Origin: Solirubrobacterales bacterium
Lineage (GTDB): Bacteria > Actinomycetota > Thermoleophilia > Solirubrobacterales > Solirubrobacteraceae
Length of the DNA stretch: 9,278 nt
Assembly (NCBI GenBank): GCA_026392325.1
Contig: JAPLCH010000217.1
Location: forward strand, 11,612 to 20,889
Reading direction: 5' to 3'
The notes beneath the pieces are model-generated. The model worked only from the letters and a program-made list of their open reading frames with translations. It made no database searches and was not told the DNA's origin. Made by a program: the position numbers and the translations under genes. This document shows positions 6,049-9,278 of this stretch, in pieces. Every line of letters starts with the position of its first letter. Position 1 is the first letter of the stretch.

Positions 6049-6935
6049 ACCGGAGTCTTGACTTCAGGCGATTCAGCCTGAATCTCCCCTGCAGCAGTCT
6101 CCTCCGGCTCAGAGTTTGGCTCCCAACCTGGCTTGCGAAACAGATAGCCAAGCTTGGTTCGAAAGTCGGGCGCAGACTTGAGGTCGGAGACAATCATTGC
6201 CCACTCATGGGTCACGACCCGAATTGGATTGAACGACTCCACATTCTTGGTGAGTCCGTAAACCACGCGCTCATTCTCTTCCCTGAAAGTCCCGAACATT
6301 CTGTCCCAGATGATCAGGATGCCACCGTAGTTCCTGTCCAAGTAGCCCGTGTTAGCACCGTGATGAACCCGGTGATGCGAGGGAGTGTTAAAGAGGAACT
6401 CAACTGGCCGCGGAAGCTTGCGGATCTTCTCCGTGTGAATCCAGAACTGGTAAACGAGAGAGATCGCCTGGGCGAGAACAATCGCGTAAGGCGGAAAGCC
6501 AACAAGGGCCAAAGGCACCCAGAACACCACTGTGTACATGTGAAACCACTCTTGCCGGAGGGCCGTCGAAAGGTTGTAGTGCTGACTTGAATGGTGGACC
6601 ACATGGCTCGCCCAAAGCAGGCGAATTTCATGCCCACTCCTGTGGCTCGCGTAAAAGCAGAGGTCCTCAGCCACGATCAGCAGAGCCCAAGGCCAAGGCT
6701 GATCCATTGGCATGTGAAACGGCACAACGGAATACACGGCGGCCAGCACGGCGATCATCACCAGCTTCCAACCAAGGTTCATAACAACATTGCCCACCCC
6801 CATCGTCAACGATGTGGCGGTGTCCCGAGCGTCGTAGCCAGGCTGATCCTCGTGATCATCGAAGTGGTAGGCGATCGCCTCAATCAGCACCAGCGCGATG
6901 AAGAACGGGATCGCTGCCTTGATCAGGTCAAACAT
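6045..6935 (-). CDS. Sterol desaturase / fatty acid hydroxylase family membrane enzyme
   Basis: The 296-residue integral membrane protein has the histidine clusters of the ERG3/fatty-acid-hydroxylase superfamily that bind a di-iron centre: H98-RSG-H102, H111-VV-H114-H115, H167 and H187-H188-RV-H191-H192. Hydrophobic segments lie at about 5-22, 47-71, 82-95, 133-146 and 150-166; the His boxes and the hydrophilic C-terminal region should face the cytoplasm. Members use O2 to hydroxylate or desaturate lipids (sterols, fatty acids, carotenoids, alkylglycerols); the HVVHHSSQHYNLSTALRQ region is closest to the broad bacterial COG3000 group, whose substrates are mostly unknown. Start ATG 6935 has no Shine-Dalgarno but an extended -10 just upstream. 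The last 25 or so residues are acidic and probably disordered. The TAG stop shares CTAG with the convergent PHA-synthase-like gene. Confidence 0.88.
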   Translation of the reverse strand: MFDLIKAAIPFFIALVLIEAIAYHFDDHEDQPGYDARDTATSLTMGVGNVVMNLGWKLVMIAVLAAVYSVVPFHMPMDQPWPWALLIVAEDLCFYASHRSGHEIRLLWASHVVHHSSQHYNLSTALRQEWFHMYTVVFWVPLALVGFPPYAIVLAQAISLVYQFWIHTEKIRKLPRPVEFLFNTPSHHRVHHGANTGYLDRNYGGILIIWDRMFGTFREENERVVYGLTKNVESFNPIRVVTHEWAMIVSDLKSAPDFRTKLGYLFRKPGWEPNSEPEETAAGEIQAESPEVKTPV

Positions 6936-6942
6936 GCTTCTG

Positions 6943-6951
6943 ATTCTGGCA
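6943..6951 (-). promoter_or_regulatory. Extended -10 of the sterol-desaturase-like gene
   Basis: On the minus strand TGC-CAGAAT is an extended -10 whose hexamer ends seven bases before ATG 6935, so the transcript would start one base ahead of the codon. No -35 is evident. It fits the leaderless pattern seen at pafBC. Confidence 0.4.
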
Positions 6952-7004
6952 GGTCACCTCGGGCTCTGGTGGTGATTTGGCCCGCTGAATAGCAGAAGTG
7001 AAAC

Positions 7005-8084
7005 TTACTGAGGGGCACCTGGGAGGCTCCCGAGCAGGGCGGTGAGCTCCTTCTCAAGCCGCTCCACTACAGCGTCCCTGCTTCCGGGGCCATGAACCCA
7101 GACCGTTGCTCCAGACTCGGCGGAAAGGCGTGACTCAACAAGGTGCCCATCAGCAAGCATCCGTACCTCTGCCCTTTCGTCACCTTCGTTCCATTCCCAA
7201 CAAGAGACCAGCTCGCCAGTCTGGGACTCAACTGCCGCTGCCTCGGCCTCAAGGCCAGACCACGATCCTTCGCCCCTTGGTACATCCAGCAATGCGCCTA
7301 CAAGCTGACTTGAGCTTGGTTCAGGCGCCGCGGCTCCATCGAGCATTTCGAATACAAGGCATGGCAAACGGAGGTCTGGAACACCTGGCTCAGGGGCATC
7401 AAAGATCCGGGTCCGTGACTCGTCCAACTGAAACCCGTTCTCTGCAAGAACGCGGGCCCAGCGGAGCGCTCCATTAAGGTCAGTGCGCTCCAGGCTGATG
7501 AAGAGCCCACCTGGCCTTGTGGCCGCTGCTATCCGCCCTGCCATGACCCTGGCCTCCCGGAGCCAGTCGGCAGCGGGCTGGCGCTCACCTGGGAGTGGGC
7601 TGCGCGGAATCTCTGCGCTTGGAAGGATCACCTCACCGAGCATTGACCTCGAGGCGTGAACGACATCCATCGTTCCCCCGGCCCACTCCGCGTGCCATGG
7701 GTCCCGAAGGTCGTAGAGGTGAAACGCGGGACTCGGCGCTTTCCATTGTTTGGAGTAGTCGCGCGCGAGCTCCACGGCCTCAGCGCAATTGTCAACTGCG
7801 CGAACCTCAGCATCCGGGGCTGCCTCTGCAATTACGCGGGTCAGGATTCCCTGTTCACAGCCAATGTCAAGAACACGCTCAGGAGCAAGGTCCGTAATCA
7901 GGCTCCGTAGCCAATCTGTCTGTGCTGCATACAAGGGTCCAGACCAGATTTCTGCCACATCAAGGCTCAGCTCAAGAGACGCATTCTTCGCCGAGTAGAG
8001 GCGTTGCCTGTTGGTCGGATCCCCCATCGCGTCGAGGAAATCGCGGGCCGGAGGCCCATGGCGCTCTATGAGATCTCTCTGCAT
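7005..8084 (-). CDS. SAM-dependent methyltransferase with unidentified C-terminal domain
   Basis: The 359-residue soluble protein has a class I methyltransferase core from about 50 to 245. Motif I is VLDIGCEQG (71-79), the acidic residue that binds the SAM ribose is D98 in VRAVDN, DPWHAEW-GGTMDVVHASRSML (128-149) holds the motif II/III region, and ATRPGGLFISLER (188-200) is motif IV/V. The order suggests a small-molecule or natural-product type enzyme, but the substrate is not deducible. Residues about 250-359 form a separate low-hydrophobicity domain that I do not recognise; it has an AEVRMLADGHLVESRL strand pair and a C-terminal helix. The ATG at 8084 is chosen because the long frame requires it; an ATG at 8088 is better spaced from GGGAGG (8094-8099) but is out of frame and gives no recognisable protein. 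The gene is divergent from the dsbB operon, and 69 bases separate it from the downstream desaturase-like gene. Confidence 0.82.
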   Translation of the reverse strand: MQRDLIERHGPPARDFLDAMGDPTNRQRLYSAKNASLELSLDVAEIWSGPLYAAQTDWLRSLITDLAPERVLDIGCEQGILTRVIAEAAPDAEVRAVDNCAEAVELARDYSKQWKAPSPAFHLYDLRDPWHAEWAGGTMDVVHASRSMLGEVILPSAEIPRSPLPGERQPAADWLREARVMAGRIAAATRPGGLFISLERTDLNGALRWARVLAENGFQLDESRTRIFDAPEPGVPDLRLPCLVFEMLDGAAAPEPSSSQLVGALLDVPRGEGSWSGLEAEAAAVESQTGELVSCWEWNEGDERAEVRMLADGHLVESRLSAESGATVWVHGPGSRDAVVERLEKELTALLGSLPGAPQ

Positions 8085-8101
8085 CCATCAAATCCTCCCA
8101 C

Positions 8102-8129
8102 TTGGAGTGTCCACAAGCTCAACTAGCCT
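8102..8129 (+). promoter_or_regulatory. Promoter of the DUF5993-dsbB operon
   Basis: TTGGAG (8102-8107) and TAGCCT (8124-8129) are separated by 16 bases and form the most complete -35/-10 pair in the window. The start would fall near 8136, three bases before ATG 8139, so the first cistron is probably leaderless or nearly so; no Shine-Dalgarno is present. The 54-base gap is shared with the divergent methyltransferase gene. Confidence 0.45.
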
Positions 8130-8138
8130 GCCCTCACC

Positions 8139-8294
8139 ATGATGGCTCTACTCTTTCTCATCTGGACCGGCGCTTTTGGACTGGCCTTGGCCAATCGCCG
8201 CAGAGCCTCAGTTGTAGGTGGGCTGCTCGGGCTGATCCTGACTGCGGCAATGTTCCGTTACCACTTGACCGACACCATCCTGTTGGGACTCTGA
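8139..8294 (+). CDS. Small DUF5993-like membrane protein next to dsbB
   Basis: This 51-residue ORF runs from ATG 8139 (a second ATG follows at once at 8142) to TGA 8292-8294. The sequence has a hydrophobic helix, MMALLFLIWTGAFGLAL, a basic turn NRRRA, a second hydrophobic helix, VVGGLLGLILTAAMF, and a polar end RYHLTDTILLGL. Two short helices around an RRR turn and an (R)xHxTD ending fit the small DUF5993 proteins, which are known beside disulfide-bond-formation protein B genes; the assignment is from memory of that pattern. The orientation implied by positive charges is both ends outside and the turn inside. dsbB starts two bases after its stop, so the two are co-transcribed and probably act together at the membrane. 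The biochemical role is unknown. Confidence 0.7.
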   Translation: MMALLFLIWTGAFGLALANRRRASVVGGLLGLILTAAMFRYHLTDTILLGL

Positions 8295-8296
8295 CC

Positions 8297-8851
8297 ATGT
8301 GGAACACGCGCTCAGTCATGCAGGTTCTCAACGCAGTTGCAGCTGTGGTCATGTTCTCCGTCGTAGCCGGCGCCTACGGAGTTCAGTTCATCAACTCAGA
8401 GGTCCCGTGCCCCCTCTGCCTTCTGATCCGAGTGGCCATGCTCGCTGCCGGGTTCGGACTTTGTCTCAATGCTCTTTGGGGTCCGCGAGCTGTGCACTAT
8501 GGAGTCAGCCTCCTTGCATGTGTCCTTGGGGCCGGAATCTCCCTTCGACAGGTTTCCCTCCACGTTGTCCCAGGAACCGGATCGTACGGTTCAGCCGTTC
8601 TTGGCTTTCACCTCTACACATGGGCGTTCATCGTGTTCAGCACAATGATTCTCGCGATTGCCGCCGTGTTGACCTTCCAGCGTCAGTTCGGTCCCCGCAA
8701 GGCTCTGGCTCCAAAGATCGTCAAACCGATCGCTGTTGGCGTCACCTGCATCGGCCTTCTGCTCTCCGCAACAAACGTCGTCACAACGACAGTCGAGTGC
8801 ACTGCAGGCGCATGCCCTGACAATCCCACGAGCTACCAAATCCACCTGTGA
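8297..8851 (+). CDS. dsbB: DsbB-family disulfide bond formation protein
   Basis: The 184-residue inner-membrane protein passes electrons from exported thiol oxidases (DsbA type) to quinones. The quinone-side redox pair is C38-P-L-C41, followed by LLIRV whose R45 matches the quinone-binding arginine of DsbB. Five hydrophobic segments are seen at about 10-32, 43-61, 67-84, 105-128 and 143-163, one more than in classical DsbB. The loop between segments 3 and 4 (HVVPGTGSYGSAVLGFHLYTW, about 89-109) contains no cysteine; the only other exported pair is C168-TAGA-C173 after segment 5. That placement still lets both pairs face outside. The ATG at 8297 lies two bases after the upstream small ORF; the frame is open further upstream, but that stretch is the small gene in another frame. 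A second small ORF overlaps its stop. No dsbA is in the window. The family call is firm; the partner is unknown. Confidence 0.88.
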   Translation: MWNTRSVMQVLNAVAAVVMFSVVAGAYGVQFINSEVPCPLCLLIRVAMLAAGFGLCLNALWGPRAVHYGVSLLACVLGAGISLRQVSLHVVPGTGSYGSAVLGFHLYTWAFIVFSTMILAIAAVLTFQRQFGPRKALAPKIVKPIAVGVTCIGLLLSATNVVTTTVECTAGACPDNPTSYQIHL

Positions 8852-9000
8852 TTGTTCCTCTGGCAGCCGCAGCTTCTCCGTTCATGTGGCTTCCCTTTGT
8901 CGCATTCTGGGTTGCGTGCCTTGCGGCGATCTGGGCTGAGATTAGAGAGACCGAAGGGGAGACAGACCTCCCTGACAAGCTCGACCAGCCTGTCCAATAG
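8848..9000 (+). CDS. Unrecognised 50-aa single-span membrane peptide coupled to dsbB
   Basis: GTG 8848 overlaps the dsbB TGA as GTGA, and the frame runs 50 codons to TAG 8998-9000. The peptide has a short Ala-rich start (VIVPLAAAASPF), one strong transmembrane segment, MWLPFVAFWVACLAAIWA (13-30), and then an acidic tail, EIRETEGETDLPDKLD (31-46). A single lipophilic helix followed by a clean charged tail, the coupled start and the stop that ends exactly where the next convergent gene ends all favour a real gene over chance. I know of no family for it. By context it may be an accessory subunit of the DsbB complex. The GTGA coupling mirrors that of pafBC with its downstream gene. No independent ribosome binding site is seen. 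Confidence 0.6.
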   Translation: MIVPLAAAASPFMWLPFVAFWVACLAAIWAEIRETEGETDLPDKLDQPVQ

Positions 9001-9278
9001 TCAGCTGAGCGACTCGCGCCCGTGTGGCGCGTCAAGGTCAAGAATGGGTCCGAGCGGAACAATCCCGTACTCGTTGCCTGCTGAGTGCGCCTTGTAGAAG
9101 TGGTCTTTCATCTCCTGAAACCGGACAGTCGCTGCAACGCCGGGTTGCTGGTAAAGGTCTCGAAGGTAGCCGGAGAGATTCGTGTAGTCGGCAATCCGCC
9201 TCAGATTGCACTTGAAGTGGTCGACATACACGGAGTCAAATCTGATCAGAGTCGTAAAGAGCCGCCAGTCGGCCTCCG
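9001..9278 (-). CDS. Glutathionyl-hydroquinone reductase-type GST (Xi class), C-terminal part
   Basis: The last 91 residues of a gene that enters from the right edge. They contain VYVDHFKCNLRRIADY, NLSGYLRDLYQQPGV, TVRFQEMKDHFYKAH and GIVPLGP-LDLDAPHGRE, a close match to the C-terminal helical domain of YqjG/ECM4-type glutathionyl-hydroquinone reductases. These enzymes use an N-terminal cysteine (off the window) to reduce glutathionyl-hydroquinones and release the thiol; they are cytoplasmic. In an actinobacterium, where mycothiol usually replaces glutathione, the thiol partner is uncertain. Its TGA (complement of 9001-9003) directly abuts the TAG of the convergent 50-aa ORF. The family call is strong despite the truncation by the window edge. 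Confidence 0.9.
   Translation of the reverse strand, partial: EADWRLFTTLIRFDSVYVDHFKCNLRRIADYTNLSGYLRDLYQQPGVAATVRFQEMKDHFYKAHSAGNEYGIVPLGPILDLDAPHGRESLS

Noticed and set aside
8102..8296. 65-codon upstream extension of the dsbB frame
   Set aside because: It reads the DUF5993-like gene in the wrong frame and contains no membrane segment; DsbB begins naturally at ATG 8297.
8591..8845. 84-codon minus-strand open frame
   Set aside because: Antisense to dsbB; its cysteine-rich look comes from the complement of membrane codons.

Overview
The window looks like the chromosome of an actinobacterium. The main reasons are a pafB-pafC regulator, an F420-type PPOX enzyme, the long-form RmlA start, moderately high GC, frequent GTG starts and several genes whose -10 box lies only 6-9 bases before the start codon, as expected for leaderless mRNAs. 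A thermoleophilic or freshwater lineage is possible, but this is inference. No phage, IS, CRISPR or RNA gene is visible, and no stretch over 300 bases lacks a gene.

Left part (1-3879, all minus strand). Read in transcription order this holds an OB-fold/HD-domain YhaM-like exonuclease, a 733-residue fusion of the DNA-damage regulators PafB and PafC with a Lys/Ala/Pro-rich tail, a PPOX/F420 split-barrel enzyme coupled by a GTGA overlap, and the first 35 codons of rmlA (dTDP-sugar synthesis), which runs off the left edge. The gap before rmlA contains a symmetrical set of repeats.

Middle part (4026-6935). An alpha/beta hydrolase has a good ribosome binding site and normal N-terminus, but is broken by a frame change and a missing oxyanion-hole segment. 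A terminator-like hairpin follows, then a small PHA-synthase-like protein with a Cys-Asp-His triad and a second Lys/Ala-rich tail. It runs tail to tail into a membrane sterol-desaturase/fatty-acid-hydroxylase-family di-iron enzyme, sharing a CTAG stop overlap.

Right part (7005-9278). A two-part SAM methyltransferase diverges from a compact three-gene operon: a 51-aa DUF5993-like membrane peptide, a DsbB-type thiol oxidoreductase with an unusual placement of its second cysteine pair, and an unrecognised 50-aa membrane peptide joined to dsbB by a GTGA overlap. This operon abuts, stop to stop, the C-terminal part of a glutathionyl-hydroquinone-reductase-type (Xi class) GST entering from the right edge.

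No clearly new multi-gene system is present. The best leads are the micro-ORF/dsbB/micro-ORF operon, the histone-H1-like tails on two unrelated neighbouring proteins, and the broken hydrolase.
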